NCBI RefSeq assembly: GCF_001017175.1
Contig: NZ_LCYG01000016.1
Location: forward strand, 294,569-358,568
DNA length: 64,000 nt
Direction of reading: 5' to 3'
DNA from: Microvirga vignae
GTDB taxonomy: Bacteria; Pseudomonadota; Alphaproteobacteria; Rhizobiales; Beijerinckiaceae
Part shown: piece by piece, positions 9,616 to 19,460 of the stretch
How positions within the stretch are numbered: position 1 is the stretch's first letter
Layout of the letters: each line of letters opens with the position of its first letter
The notes under the pieces: generated by a model
The model's database searches: none
What the model was told of the DNA's origin: nothing
The model's input: the letters and a program-made list of their open reading frames with translations, nothing else
Position numbers and translations under genes: made by a program

Positions 9616-11190
9616 GTGATCGGCAGCATCGTCCATCTCGCCCGAAACCTGCGCGCCGGCTTCGTTCTCGCCCGCGAAGGAGCTTTGGGTCTGTTCGATC
9701 CGAGTGCCTTGCCGCCTTCCGCACGCTTGGCCCTGCGCATGGCGCGCCTCATCGAGCGGCGGCAGACGGAAGACGGCGCGGCGCGCCTGTCCAAAGCGCT
9801 GACGCGGCTGGGTCCCTCTTACGTGAAGTTCGGCCAGTTCCTCGCCACGCGTCCCGACATCGTGGGTGTGGCGGCCGCGCGTGATCTCGAACGCCTGCAG
9901 GATCGGCTGCCTCCGTTTCCGCGCGCTCAGGCCATCGCCACCATCGAGGCGGCTCTGGGTCGCCCCATTGACGATGCGTTCCTCGAATTCAGCGAGCCCC
10001 TGGCAGCTGCGTCCATCGCGCAGGTGCACAAGGCGCGCATCCGCACGCCGGAGGGTGAAGAGACGGTTGCGGTGAAGGTGGTGCGCCCTGGCGTTCGTGA
10101 GGGTTTCGCCCGTGACCTTCAGGCGATGCGTGCGGCGGCTCGTCTCTTCGAGCGCATGGTGCCCGATGTGCGGCGCCTGAAGCCGATGGAGGTGGTGGAG
10201 ACGCTCGCGCGCTCCGTCGCTGTCGAGATGGATCTGCGCTTGGAAGCAGCGGCCGTCTCGGAACTCGCCGAGAACACGAAGGGTGATCTCGATTTTCGCG
10301 TACCGAAGCCGGAATGGGATCTCACGGCGCGGGATGTGCTCACCACAACCTGGATCGATGGCATTCGCTTGAACGATCTGGAGGCGATCGAGCGTGCAGG
10401 TTTTGACCGTGTGGCTCTGGGCAGCACGGTGATCCAGTCCTTCCTGCGCCATGCGATCCGTGACGGTTATTTCCATGCCGACATGCATCCCGGCAACCTG
10501 TTCGTAGATGCGGAAGGCCGCCTCGTTGCCGTCGATTTTGGCATCATGGGCAGGCTTGGCATGAAGGAGCGCCGCTTCCTCGCCGAGATTCTTCTCGGAT
10601 TCATCCGCCGCGATTACCTGCGCGTGGCGCAGGTGCATTTCGAAGCGGGCTATGTTCCGCCGCATCATTCGGTGGAGGATTTCGCGCAGGCCATCCGTGC
10701 CATCGGCGAGCCGATCCATGACCGGCGCGCGGACGAGATCTCGATGGCGAAGCTTCTCACGCTGCTCTTCGAGATCACCGCGCTTTTTGACATGGCGACG
10801 CGCACCGAACTCGTGATGCTCCAGAAGACCATGGTCGTGGTCGAGGGCGTGGCGCGCAACCTCGACCCGAAGCTTGACATGTGGACCACGTCTGAGCCGG
10901 TTGTGCGTGAGTGGATCGAGCGCAACCTCGGACCGTTGGGCCGCGTCGAGCAGGCCGGACGCGGTTTATGGACGCTCGCTGGCGTGATCGGCGATCTGCC
11001 GGAGCTAGCCCTTCGTGCCGAGCGGGTTCTCAATCAGATGGAAGAGGTGACGGCCCGCGGCGTCTCACTCGATCAGGAGAGCGTCGCCGCCATCGGACGC
11101 GCGGAGGCGCGGGGCAACCGCTGGGGCGTGGCGGCCTTGTGGATCATCGCCGCATCATTGATGATCATGCTGCTGAGAGGTTTCGCATGA
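9616..11190 (+). CDS. ubiB: UbiB-type atypical kinase/ATPase for ubiquinone synthesis
   Basis: This membrane-associated member of the ADCK/ABC1 family supports the ubiquinone hydroxylation steps. The 524-residue protein shows the family KxGQ motif (YVKFGQFLATRPD), the Ala-rich ATP-loop variant AAASIAQVHKA, a catalytic-loop HADMHPGNLFV and the DFG-equivalent VDFGIMG. A single hydrophobic C-terminal segment (WGVAALWIIAASLMIMLL) would anchor it in the membrane. Translation starts at a GTG (9616) two bases after ubiE, and its stop overlaps coaBC by four bases (ATGA), giving strong coupling. Confidence 0.95.
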   Translation: MIGSIVHLARNLRAGFVLAREGALGLFDPSALPPSARLALRMARLIERRQTEDGAARLSKALTRLGPSYVKFGQFLATRPDIVGVAAARDLERLQDRLPPFPRAQAIATIEAALGRPIDDAFLEFSEPLAAASIAQVHKARIRTPEGEETVAVKVVRPGVREGFARDLQAMRAAARLFERMVPDVRRLKPMEVVETLARSVAVEMDLRLEAAAVSELAENTKGDLDFRVPKPEWDLTARDVLTTTWIDGIRLNDLEAIERAGFDRVALGSTVIQSFLRHAIRDGYFHADMHPGNLFVDAEGRLVAVDFGIMGRLGMKERRFLAEILLGFIRRDYLRVAQVHFEAGYVPPHHSVEDFAQAIRAIGEPIHDRRADEISMAKLLTLLFEITALFDMATRTELVMLQKTMVVVEGVARNLDPKLDMWTTSEPVVREWIERNLGPLGRVEQAGRGLWTLAGVIGDLPELALRAERVLNQMEEVTARGVSLDQESVAAIGRAEARGNRWGVAALWIIAASLMIMLLRGFA

Positions 11191-12401
11191 CGGCGCTTTC
11201 CGGCAAACGCATTCTGCTCGTCATCGGCGGCGGGATTGCGGCCTACAAGTCCCTCGACCTGATCCGGCGCCTGCGAGAGCGCGGCGCCTCGGTGCGCTGC
11301 ATTCTCACCAATGGCGCTCAAGCATTCGTCACGCCGCTCGCGGCGTCCGCCCTCACGGGACAGCGCACGCATACCGATCTCTTCGACCGCGAGGATGAAG
11401 CCGATATCGGTCACATCAGGCTGGCGCGCGATGCGGATCTCGTTGTCGTTGCCCCCGCCACTGCCAACCTTATGGCGAAAATGGCGGGCGGCCATGCGGA
11501 TGATCTCGCCTCTACGGTGCTGCTTGCGACGACGCTTCCTATTCTGATCGCGCCCGCGATGAACGCGCGCATGTGGCTGCATCCAGCCACGCGACGGAAT
11601 CTGGAGACGCTACAAGCCGATGGCGTTCACATGGTCGGCCCCAATGAGGGCGCAATGGCCGAAGCCGAATTCGGCCCGGGTCGTATGGCAGAGCCGCTGG
11701 AGATTGCCGCTGCCGTCGAGCGTCTGCTTGCGCCCTCCGGTCTGCTGGCCGGCAAGCATGTGATCGTGACCTCCGGCCCGACGCATGAGCCTATCGATCC
11801 GGTGCGTTACATCGCCAACCGCTCGTCCGGCAAGCAGGGTCACGCCATCGCGAAAGCGGCAGCCGAGGCAGGCGCCCGCGTGACGCTGATCTCCGGCCCT
11901 GTCGATCTGCCCGATCCGAAAGGAGTCACTACCGTACATGTTGAAAGCGCGCGCGAGATGCTGACGGCAGTCGAGAAAGCACTCCCTGCCGATATCGGCG
12001 TTTTCGCCGCCGCCGTCGCCGATTGGCGTGTGGCGAATGCAGGTGAGCAGAAGATCAAGAAGAAGGATGGCGCTTTGCCGAACCTGTCCCTCACCGAGAA
12101 CCCCGACATTCTCGCCACCATCTCGCGTCTCACGCAGAACCGCCCCGCACTCATGGTGGGCTTTGCCGCCGAGACGGAGAACGTAATCGAGCATGCGAAG
12201 CAGAAGCTGGCGAAGAAGGGTTGCGATCTCATCCTCGCCAATGACGTGTCGCCTGCGACCGGCGTGATGGGCGGTGAGAGCAACACGGTGCATCTCGTCA
12301 CGAAATCGGGCGTCGAGACTTGGCCGACGCTTTCGAAAACGGAGGTGGCCGGGAGATTGATCGCGCATGTGGGCGCATTGATCGGAGACGCAAAACCATG
12401 A
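11187..12401 (+). CDS. coaBC: Phosphopantothenoylcysteine decarboxylase / phosphopantothenate-cysteine ligase
   Basis: This bifunctional enzyme performs the second and third steps of coenzyme A synthesis. The 404-residue protein has the N-terminal flavin-dependent CoaC domain (about 1-185), beginning [17 protein letters not shown] and containing the substrate motif PAMNARMW. The C-terminal CoaB domain begins at about 190 with [23 protein letters not shown]. The ATG at 11187 overlaps the ubiB stop, and its own stop overlaps the dut start, so all four genes are translationally linked. The fused architecture is the usual bacterial one. Confidence 0.97.
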   Translation: MTALSGKRILLVIGGGIAAYKSLDLIRRLRERGASVRCILTNGAQAFVTPLAASALTGQRTHTDLFDREDEADIGHIRLARDADLVVVAPATANLMAKMAGGHADDLASTVLLATTLPILIAPAMNARMWLHPATRRNLETLQADGVHMVGPNEGAMAEAEFGPGRMAEPLEIAAAVERLLAPSGLLAGKHVIVTSGPTHEPIDPVRYIANRSSGKQGHAIAKAAAEAGARVTLISGPVDLPDPKGVTTVHVESAREMLTAVEKALPADIGVFAAAVADWRVANAGEQKIKKKDGALPNLSLTENPDILATISRLTQNRPALMVGFAAETENVIEHAKQKLAKKGCDLILANDVSPATGVMGGESNTVHLVTKSGVETWPTLSKTEVAGRLIAHVGALIGDAKP

Positions 12402-12853
12402 CGCATTTGCTGCACGTTCAGCGCTTGCCCCACGGCGCGGATCTGCCGCTGCCGCGCTACGAAACGGCAGGGGCTGCAGGCATGGACCTCATCGCTGCCA
12501 ATCCGGCGGATGCGCCTGTGGTGCTCGCACCCATGGAGCGCAAGCTCGTGCCCACGGGCCTCATCATCCAGTTGGAGAAGGGCTTCGAAGCGCAGGTGCG
12601 GCCTCGCTCCGGTTTGGCATTCAAGCATGGCGTGACGGTCCTCAACGCGCCGGGCACAATTGATGCGGATTATCGCGGCGAGGTGCAGGTGCTGCTCGTC
12701 AATTTAAGCACCGAGCCCTTCATCATCACGCGCGGCATGCGCATCGCGCAGATGATCGTCGCGTCCGTGACCATGGTCGAGCTGGTGGAGGTTGTTGCCG
12801 TAAATCACACGCCGCGTGCCGCCGGCGGCTTCGGATCGACGGGATTGAATTGA
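12398..12853 (+). CDS. dut: dUTP diphosphatase (dUTPase)
   Basis: It hydrolyses dUTP to dUMP, keeping uracil out of DNA and feeding dTMP synthesis. The 151-residue homotrimeric-type enzyme shows all five motifs in order: [34 protein letters not shown] and the C-terminal GGFGSTG. The start ATG overlaps the coaBC stop, as coaBC-dut does in many proteobacteria. An Rrf2-type regulator follows after 10 bp on the same strand. Confidence 0.97.
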   Translation: MTHLLHVQRLPHGADLPLPRYETAGAAGMDLIAANPADAPVVLAPMERKLVPTGLIIQLEKGFEAQVRPRSGLAFKHGVTVLNAPGTIDADYRGEVQVLLVNLSTEPFIITRGMRIAQMIVASVTMVELVEVVAVNHTPRAAGGFGSTGLN

Positions 12854-12863
12854 AAGGCATGCG

Positions 12864-13313
12864 ATGAACTTTCTCTCTCGTCGTTCGCTTCTCGCCATCG
12901 CGGCCGTCACCGACATCGCGCTCCACGCACGCCCCATGCCGGTTGCGGCGAAGGCGCTCGCCGCCCGCCACAACCTGCCCCCGCGCTATCTGGAGCCGGT
13001 ACTGCAGGCACTGGTGCGCCAGGGCATTCTGAAGGGCGTGCGCGGTCCGCGCGGCGGCTATGAGCTTGCCCGCGAGCGGCGGCGGATCACAGCGGGTGAT
13101 ATCGTGCGCATCGCCATGGCCGCGCAGGAGGATGACGGCAGCTCTCCGTTGCCGGAATCGCGCTTGGCCGAAGCGGTCGTCGCGCCTCTCGTTGCGAAGG
13201 GCACGGAGGCCTTTCTCGCTGAGCTCGACAAGGTGACGGTGGAGGATCTGTGCAATCGCGCTCAGGCCGAGGCTGTTGTGGAGCAGACCACTCCGGTCGA
13301 TTTCACGATATAA
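12864..13313 (+). CDS. Rrf2 family transcriptional regulator
   Basis: This is a 149-residue winged-helix regulator. The Rrf2 features are the N-terminal ALLAIAAVTDIA-like helix, the recognition region ALAARHNLPPRYLEPVLQALVRQGILKGVRG and the wing GPRGGYELARERR. It has a single Cys (C90 region excluded; only the C-terminal LCNR is seen), so the three-cysteine Fe-S cluster of IscR and NsrR is absent, which suggests a CymR-like mode. It lies 73 bp upstream of cysK. An AT-rich inverted repeat overlapping its stop codon (13310-13334) is a candidate operator for control of cysK. The cysteine-metabolism role is inferred from position only. Confidence 0.85.
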   Translation: MNFLSRRSLLAIAAVTDIALHARPMPVAAKALAARHNLPPRYLEPVLQALVRQGILKGVRGPRGGYELARERRRITAGDIVRIAMAAQEDDGSSPLPESRLAEAVVAPLVAKGTEAFLAELDKVTVEDLCNRAQAEAVVEQTTPVDFTI

Positions 13314-13334
13314 TTTGTAAATTAAACCAATTAT
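13310..13334 (+). promoter_or_regulatory. Candidate operator upstream of cysK
   Basis: ATAATT (13310-13315) and AATTAT (13329-13334) form an inverted repeat with a 13-base AT-rich centre. It lies between the Rrf2 gene and cysK and is sharply more AT-rich than its surroundings. It may bind the adjacent Rrf2 protein or simply be the cysK promoter core. Confidence 0.4.
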
Positions 13335-13386
13335 CGACACTGAATGCGCAAAGGACTAAGATCCTCCCGTCTTTATGGAGGATCTT

Positions 13387-14367
<981 letters not shown>

Positions 14368-14392
14368 GATCTCGTCATCTCGATCCTGCAAG

Positions 14393-14420
14393 GGCGGCTC
14401 TCACAGCCGCCTTTTTGTTT
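14393..14420 (+). terminator. Rho-independent terminator of cysK
   Basis: GGCGGCT, a 5-base loop and AGCCGCC are followed by TTTTTG and further T-rich sequence. It lies 26 bp past the cysK stop. Confidence 0.92.
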
Positions 14421-14444
14421 TGTTTGCGCGTGCCAAGCGTGGCC

Positions 14445-14469
14445 AGAACTTACCCCACTCGGTCGGGTT
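14445..14469 (+). promoter_or_regulatory. Possible sigma-EcfG promoter for the disordered-protein cluster
   Basis: AGAAC, 16 bases, then GGTT approximates the alphaproteobacterial general-stress consensus GGAAC-N16/17-CGTT, with one mismatch in each box. It ends 57 bp before the first gene of the 14.5-15.6 kb cluster. Confidence 0.4.
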
Positions 14470-14525
14470 CTCTTGAGGCACACGAATTCAAATGATGTTT
14501 CCAAGTGAATTTGATGGAGTTCATC

Positions 14526-14882
14526 ATGGCGGAGCGCAAGGCGCCTCACTCATTGAAAGACCAAGATGCGGATCAGATCCGCAACGAGCAGCGCGGCGGC
14601 ATCGACAGCCCCATCGATCCGAACCGTGACGGCGGCCCCGAGGGCAATGCCACATTGCGCCGCGTGTGGAGCGAGCCTGGTGGCGAGGCCCACAATTATC
14701 GTCAGGGTCAGACGGGCCAGACCAGCAAGGCCGGCATGGACGGCCATGACGAGCTCACCGCCGCCGAGACGCCGGAGACCACGAAGCGCTTAAGCGATGC
14801 GACCCTCTCGCCGGACGACAAGGACGCGACGGGAGAGGCCATCGACCGCGCGACCGCCGTCAACGGCAAGGATCAAGGCTGA
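14526..14882 (+). CDS. Small hydrophilic disordered protein (118 aa), cluster gene 1
   Basis: I do not recognise this family. The 118-residue product has no Cys, only one Trp, no hydrophobic segment and no signal peptide. It is rich in Asp, Glu, Gly, Asn, Thr and Arg, which suggests an intrinsically disordered, hydrophilin-like protein. The ATG at 14526 follows GGAG; an in-frame ATG seven codons upstream is less well placed. It is the first of four tandem genes with similar composition. A possible EcfG promoter upstream suggests stress induction, but this is inference. Confidence 0.7.
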   Translation: MAERKAPHSLKDQDADQIRNEQRGGIDSPIDPNRDGGPEGNATLRRVWSEPGGEAHNYRQGQTGQTSKAGMDGHDELTAAETPETTKRLSDATLSPDDKDATGEAIDRATAVNGKDQG

Positions 14883-14894
14883 CAGGAGAGTGCC

Positions 14895-15125
14895 ATGGGC
14901 AATGCTGGTTACGGCAACCACACCGAAGATACGAAGAACTACGTCGATTCCGAGCGGCCGGATCCGCAGGCGGGTCACATGGGCTCGTCCCAGAACAAGC
15001 CCGGTAATCTTCCCGCGGCAGGTCCGCATGACAAGCCGTCGCTGACCAACCCGGACTCGACCCCTGGCACAGGCGCGCTGCCCGAGCCAGGAGATAGCGA
15101 AGGCATCGATTCCACCAGCTCATAA
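14895..15125 (+). CDS. Small disordered protein (76 aa), cluster gene 2
   Basis: This is an unrecognised 76-residue protein, highly polar and rich in Gly, Pro, Ser, Asp and Asn, with no Cys or Trp and no membrane segment. It contains SERPDPQAGH, which echoes TERPDPED in the next gene, so the two may share an origin. The ATG at 14895 follows AGGAGAG with good spacing, and the gene starts 12 bp after the previous stop. Gene spacing and ribosome sites argue that this is a real operon member and not a chance frame. Confidence 0.65.
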   Translation: MGNAGYGNHTEDTKNYVDSERPDPQAGHMGSSQNKPGNLPAAGPHDKPSLTNPDSTPGTGALPEPGDSEGIDSTSS

Positions 15126-15136
15126 CAGGACCCGCC

Positions 15137-15457
15137 ATGGCGCAGAACCAGAATTCCGGACAGCATGTCCCGACCGAGCGGCCCGATCCCGAAGATGCTG
15201 CCCGCAATCCAAGGCCAGGATCTCAGGATCGTCCGGGCTTCGACCTTGGCGGCTCGGCGGATGAAACCAACGCGACCGGCACCGGCTCCAACACCGTACC
15301 CGGTGGTCCGAAGGGCAGCACGTCGAGCGGCACCGGTGCCGGGGGACGTGCGACCGGCCTCACTGATCCGAGCGGCTCGGGCTCGCGTGGCGATGAAGGC
15401 AATGCAGGTTCCGACACCGGTGGCGGCGTTACCGACGGCACCAATGGTCCAGCTTAA
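15137..15457 (+). CDS. Glycine-rich disordered protein (106 aa), cluster gene 3
   Basis: This is an unrecognised 106-residue protein in which about a quarter of residues are Gly, with much Ser, Thr, Asp, Asn and Pro. It has a single Phe and no Cys or Trp. The N-terminal HVPTERPDPEDAARNP resembles the ERPDP segment of gene 2, and the remainder is a low-complexity Gly/Ser/Thr tract. The ATG at 15137 follows AGGA, 11 bp after gene 2. The composition meets the usual hydrophilin criteria (high Gly, high hydrophilicity), so a role in desiccation or osmotic stress is possible but untested. Confidence 0.65.
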   Translation: MAQNQNSGQHVPTERPDPEDAARNPRPGSQDRPGFDLGGSADETNATGTGSNTVPGGPKGSTSSGTGAGGRATGLTDPSGSGSRGDEGNAGSDTGGGVTDGTNGPA

Positions 15458-15477
15458 ATTCAGCAAGGTAGAAAACG

Positions 15478-15642
15478 ATGGCTCAATCCGACGACAAGTC
15501 CAATCAGGCGACCGAGAAGGATATCAGCGCCCCGCGCCTGACGCCGCAGGGCCGTGAGAACCCCAGCGCGTCCGGCGAGGATTCCACCAATCCGATGGGC
15601 GAGGGGGCGAAGAAGGGACAGGGCGACAAGGCTGAAGGCTGA
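15478..15642 (+). CDS. Very small disordered protein (54 aa), cluster gene 4
   Basis: This 54-residue polar protein begins MAQSDDKSNQATEKDISAPR and ends GAKKGQGDKAEG. Its composition matches the three genes before it: no Cys, Trp or Tyr, and many Lys, Asp, Glu, Gly and Ser. It starts 20 bp after gene 3 with a weak AAGGTAG ribosome site. A palindromic repeat and the typA terminator lie beyond it. Being so short, the call depends on its position and on shared composition. Confidence 0.55.
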   Translation: MAQSDDKSNQATEKDISAPRLTPQGRENPSASGEDSTNPMGEGAKKGQGDKAEG

Positions 15643-15768
15643 AGACAGGTGTCATCCCGGACGAAGCGCAGCGAAGATCGATCCAGGATCACCTTCAGAA
15701 TAGAGCGCCTTTCTCATCCCACGGTCCCGGGTTCTGCTGAGCCGCCTCGGGGTGACAGCAACGGATAC
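15643..15768. repeat. Intergenic repeat-like segment after the disordered-protein cluster
   Basis: This gene-free segment begins GTCATCCCGGACGAAGCGCAGCGAAGATC and continues GATCCAGGATCA and CTCGGGGTGACAG. The GTCATCCCGG and GGTGACA ends face each other, as in common Rhizobiales palindromic repeats. No U-tract is seen for the plus-strand operon. Confidence 0.45.
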
Positions 15769-15797
15769 GAAAAGGCCGCCCATTGGGCGGCCTTTCA
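15769..15797 (-). terminator. Rho-independent terminator of typA
   Basis: A perfect stem AAAGGCCGCCC/GGGCGGCCTTT with a 3-base loop is followed on the minus strand by TTTC. It lies just past the typA stop codon and could also act on plus-strand transcripts. Confidence 0.85.
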
Positions 15798-15819
15798 ACA
15801 TTTGCTCAAGGCGCTGCCT

Positions 15820-17649
15820 TTACGCGCTCAGCGCTTCCTTCTGCTTCTCGGCGCGCTTGCGATCGTTCGGGTCGAGGATCGCCTTGCGGATGCGGATCGA
15901 CTTCGGCGTCACCTCGACGAGTTCGTCGTCCTGGATCCAGGCGAGCGACTTTTCGAGCGTCATACGGATCGGAGGCGTCAGGCGCACCGCTTCGTCCTTC
16001 GAGGTCGTGCGGATGTTGGTGAGCTTCTTGCCCTTCAGCACGTTCACCTCGAGGTCGTTCTCGCGGTTGTGCTCGCCCACGATCATGCCCTGATAGACCT
16101 TCCAGCCGGGCTCGATCATCATCGGGCCGCGATCTTCCAGGTTCCACAGCGCATAGGCCACGGCTTCCCCCGAGTCGTTCGAGATCAGCACGCCGTTGCG
16201 GCGGCCGGCGATCTCGCCCTTGTAGGGCTCGTACGAATGGAACAGGCGGTTCATGATTGCGGTGCCGCGCGTATCCGTCAAAAGCTCGCTCTGGTAGCCG
16301 ATGAGGCCACGGGTCGGAGCGTAGAACACGAGACGCTGGCGATTGCCGCCGGAGGGACGCATCTCGACCATCTCGGCGCGACGCTCGGACATCTTCTGCA
16401 CCACGACACCGGAGAATTCCTCGTCCACGTCGATGACCACTTCCTCGATGGGCTCGAGGAGCTGGCCGGTGGCCTCGTCCTTCTCGAACACCACGCGGGG
16501 ACGCGACACGGCGAGCTCGAAGCCCTCGCGACGCATGGTCTCGATGAGGATCGCGAGCTGCAATTCGCCACGGCCTGAGACGTAGAAGCTATCCTTGTCG
16601 GCGGCTTCCTCGATCTTGAGCGTCACGTTGCCTTCCGCTTCCTTGAACAGGCGGTCGCGGATCATGCGGCTCGTCACCTTGTCGCCCTCGGTGCCCGCAA
16701 GCGGTGAGTCGTTGACGATGAAGGACATGGTCACGGTCGGCGGGTCGATGGGCTGGGCCTGGATCGGAATGTCGTTCTCGGGCGCGCAGAAGGTGTCGGC
16801 CACGGAGCCCTTTTCCAGGCCCGCGATGGAGACGATGTCGCCGGCCTCGCCCGCCTCGATCGGCTGACGCTCCAGGCCGCGGAAGGCCAGGATCTTGGAC
16901 ACGCGGCCGGCCTCGACCAGCTTGCCCTCTCGGTCGATCACCTTGATCGACTGGTTCGGCTTCACCGTGCCGGAAGCGATGCGGCCCGTGACGATACGGC
17001 CCAGGAACGGATTGGATTCGAGCAGCGTGCCGAGCATGCGGAACGGGCCCTCCTCGGTCTTGGCCGGGGGCACGTGCTCGAGCACGAGGTCGAAGAGCGG
17101 CGCGAGGCCTTCATCGCTCGGGCCTTCCGGGGACTTCGCCATCCAGCCGTTGCGGCCGGATCCGTAGAGGATCGGGAAGTCGAGCTGCTCGTCGGTGGCG
17201 TCGAGCGCCGCGAAGAGGTCGAACACCTCGTTGATCACTTCCTGATGACGGGCATCGGGACGGTCGATCTTGTTGATGGCCACGATGGGGCGCAGGCCGA
17301 TCTTGAGGGCCTTGGACACGACGAACTTGGTCTGCGGCATCGGGCCTTCAGCCGCGTCCACGAGAACGATCGCGCCGTCCACCATGCTCAGGATGCGCTC
17401 CACCTCGCCGCCGAAATCGGCGTGGCCGGGGGTGTCCACGATGTTGATGCGGGTATCCTTCCAGACCACCGAGGTGGCCTTGGCGAGGATGGTGATGCCG
17501 CGCTCCTTTTCGAGGTCGTTGGAGTCCATCGCGCGCTCCTCCACGCGCTGGTTCTCGCGGAAGGCGCCAGACTGCTGGAGCAGCTTGTCGACGAGGGTGG
17601 TCTTGCCATGGTCGACGTGTGCGATGATGGCGATGTTGCGCAGCTTCAT
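15820..17649 (-). CDS. typA: Ribosome-associated GTPase TypA/BipA
   Basis: This translational GTPase binds the ribosome and aids 50S assembly and stress adaptation. The 609-residue protein starts [20 protein letters not shown], containing G1, then shows [12 protein letters not shown] (G3) and NKIDRPDAR (G4). The C-terminal half holds the EF-G-like domains and the TypA-specific tail. The ATG at 17649 fits the family N-terminus; 39 in-frame codons upstream are unrelated, and no clear Shine-Dalgarno precedes the ATG. It is followed by a strong terminator and preceded by a 234-bp gap. Confidence 0.96.
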   Translation of the reverse strand: MKLRNIAIIAHVDHGKTTLVDKLLQQSGAFRENQRVEERAMDSNDLEKERGITILAKATSVVWKDTRINIVDTPGHADFGGEVERILSMVDGAIVLVDAAEGPMPQTKFVVSKALKIGLRPIVAINKIDRPDARHQEVINEVFDLFAALDATDEQLDFPILYGSGRNGWMAKSPEGPSDEGLAPLFDLVLEHVPPAKTEEGPFRMLGTLLESNPFLGRIVTGRIASGTVKPNQSIKVIDREGKLVEAGRVSKILAFRGLERQPIEAGEAGDIVSIAGLEKGSVADTFCAPENDIPIQAQPIDPPTVTMSFIVNDSPLAGTEGDKVTSRMIRDRLFKEAEGNVTLKIEEAADKDSFYVSGRGELQLAILIETMRREGFELAVSRPRVVFEKDEATGQLLEPIEEVVIDVDEEFSGVVVQKMSERRAEMVEMRPSGGNRQRLVFYAPTRGLIGYQSELLTDTRGTAIMNRLFHSYEPYKGEIAGRRNGVLISNDSGEAVAYALWNLEDRGPMMIEPGWKVYQGMIVGEHNRENDLEVNVLKGKKLTNIRTTSKDEAVRLTPPIRMTLEKSLAWIQDDELVEVTPKSIRIRKAILDPNDRKRAEKQKEALSA

Positions 17650-17883
17650 GAGGGTTGGTCTTTCAAAGCAAAGCGGCCCGGCTCGCGGCAAGCGTTGCCG
17701 CGCCCCTGGCTCGAACCGGGCGGAAATCTGATGCGCTGCAATATAATGATTACTCTGCGGCGGCAATAGGGCGGCCTGGCAGATCGGCCCCGGGCCGCCA
17801 AATAAGCTCCTGCTCCATCGGCTCGTGCAGCCGGAAGCTCGTTCTCGACGGCGGCGCCACGACCCTGCCGCAGGTCGAGAAGC

Positions 17884-19005
17884 CTAAAAGCCGCCCTGGA
17901 CGTAAGATTGGCGGCCCCGGAAACGCCAATCCGGGCGTATGCTGCGCACCATCATCATCTCGCCGAGGTTTTCGGGCGTCAGGAGTCCGATGAGCCGCTG
18001 ATCCCGGTTCAAAACAAGAAGGGCAGGGGCCCTCGTCCTGTTGAGCAGGGCGACGGCGGCGTCGAAGGGCTGCCAATCCAGAATCGTCGGCAGGTCGCGG
18101 GCCATCACGTCCAGCACCGGCGTCATGGGTCCGCCCTGCCGCAGCGCCACGATCAGGCCGTCGCGGGTGAGGAGACCGCGCGGCATCCCCGAGCCGTCCA
18201 CCACCGGAAACTCCTTCTGCGAGGTGCGCAGCATCAGGTCGACCGCATCGTCCAGTGTCGAGGAGGTGGAGAGCGTCTCGACTGGGCTGATCATGCCCGC
18301 ATGCACGGGCAGCCCCTGCGTTGCGCCCCGGAAGGACACGTCCTGCGCTTCGGCTGACGCAGCGAGATAGATGAAGAGGGCGATGATGATCAGCATCGGA
18401 TTCCAGAACAGCCCGAGGAACGCGAACAGGAAGGCCGCGCCCTGGCCGATCCGCGCCGCAACGTTCGTGGCATCCGCATAGTTCATGCGCATGGCAAGGG
18501 CCGCGCGCAGCACGCGCCCGCCATCCATCGGAAAGGCGGGGATCATGTTGAACACCACGAGAAAGATGTTGGCGGCGGCGAGCCGCATCATGAGGCCGGC
18601 GCGCGGATTGTCGAGCTCCGTCATCGCAGCGGTGTCGAGGCTGAATCCGAGAAAGAGAATGATTAAACCCGCGATCACCACGTTCACCAGGGGGCCTGCG
18701 ATCGCGACCACCAGCTCCTCGCGGGGATTGTCGGGAATGCGTTCGAGGCTCGCCACGCCGCCGATGGGCCAGAGCGTCACCTCGGGCGTGTTGATGCCGT
18801 AGCGCTTGGCCGCGAAGATGTGCCCGAACTCATGGGCCAGCACGCAGGCAAAGAGCAGCACGATGAACAATACGCCCTCGACAGCCGCCTCCCGCCCGCC
18901 CGAGCGCCACTGCCCCGCGCCGATCCAGACCAGGAACAGCAGGAAGGTCACATGAATGCGCACCACAGTGCCGGCGATGCGAGCGACGGGAATGGACCAG
19001 GGCAT
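17884..19005 (-). CDS. Site-2 protease family zinc metalloprotease with CBS domains
   Basis: This is an intramembrane protease of family M50. The 373-residue protein has about six membrane segments, the zinc motif HEFGH at about 59-63 and the second metal-ligand segment NMIPAFPMDGGRVLRA, followed by a pair of CBS domains (about 235-355) that could sense adenosine nucleotides. The ATG at 19005 follows TGGAG; a TTG four codons upstream overlaps that site. A strong promoter with an SOS-type box lies 450 bp upstream on the same strand and might drive this gene through a long leader. The substrate is unknown. Confidence 0.9.
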   Translation of the reverse strand: MPWSIPVARIAGTVVRIHVTFLLFLVWIGAGQWRSGGREAAVEGVLFIVLLFACVLAHEFGHIFAAKRYGINTPEVTLWPIGGVASLERIPDNPREELVVAIAGPLVNVVIAGLIILFLGFSLDTAAMTELDNPRAGLMMRLAAANIFLVVFNMIPAFPMDGGRVLRAALAMRMNYADATNVAARIGQGAAFLFAFLGLFWNPMLIIIALFIYLAASAEAQDVSFRGATQGLPVHAGMISPVETLSTSSTLDDAVDLMLRTSQKEFPVVDGSGMPRGLLTRDGLIVALRQGGPMTPVLDVMARDLPTILDWQPFDAAVALLNRTRAPALLVLNRDQRLIGLLTPENLGEMMMVRSIRPDWRFRGRQSYVQGGF

Positions 19006-19017
19006 GAGGATCTCCAA

Positions 19018-19460
19018 ACAGGCCTTCCGATGCTCAAGGTAGGGCGACGACTGCTCTTTCGGAAGCCAGGAGAAAACGGGCGGCGAGCAGAAACTCGGTC
19101 GGAATTGTCAAAGAGCCTGCGGGCGAGCGGGAGCGGCCTCGGGGCGTGAGAGCCTGTCGAGGGTGAGGGATCGAGGGAGGCGCGCGGAGCGGTCCGGCTC
19201 GAACTCTGATGGTATTTGCTTGGAACCGGATGGCCCCTCGCGCACGGTTCTTTTAGGCGGACAGGCGAGCCCTGGCTCAGCGGCGGCGCAAGGCGGACCC
19301 TGCCCGTTGAGAGCAGGCGGCCCTGAGCCCGTCGTGAGCCCAAGCCGCAGCCTGGGCCTCCCGCCGAGTGAGGCTGCGTCACCTCACCCGCGAGACCGCT
19401 CCCGACCCCACACATGCGACGCCTCGCGAGCGCGCCCCTCGGCAGGTCAGGACAGCATCG
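19018..19460 (-). ncRNA. Candidate structured leader or ncRNA downstream of an SOS-type promoter
   Basis: No convincing gene is present. Read from the promoter at 19461-19489, the minus strand can form several GC-rich hairpins, for example GTGAGG/CCTCAC (19368-19387) and CCCAGGC/GGCTTGGG next to it. Frames here start poorly and have unusual composition. The RNA could be a leader of the site-2 protease or an independent RNA. No match to 4.5S, 6S, tmRNA or RNase P signatures was seen. Confidence 0.25.

Noticed and set aside
15649-16578. 309-residue open frame on the plus strand opposite typA
   Set aside because: It is antisense to a certain gene, has shadow composition rich in His/Arg/Gly/Leu and no family motif. 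High GC at third codon positions creates such frames.
18948-19454. Known housekeeping RNA (4.5S, 6S, tmRNA or RNase P)
   Set aside because: None of the conserved sequence signatures of these RNAs could be seen on either strand; only generic hairpins are present.
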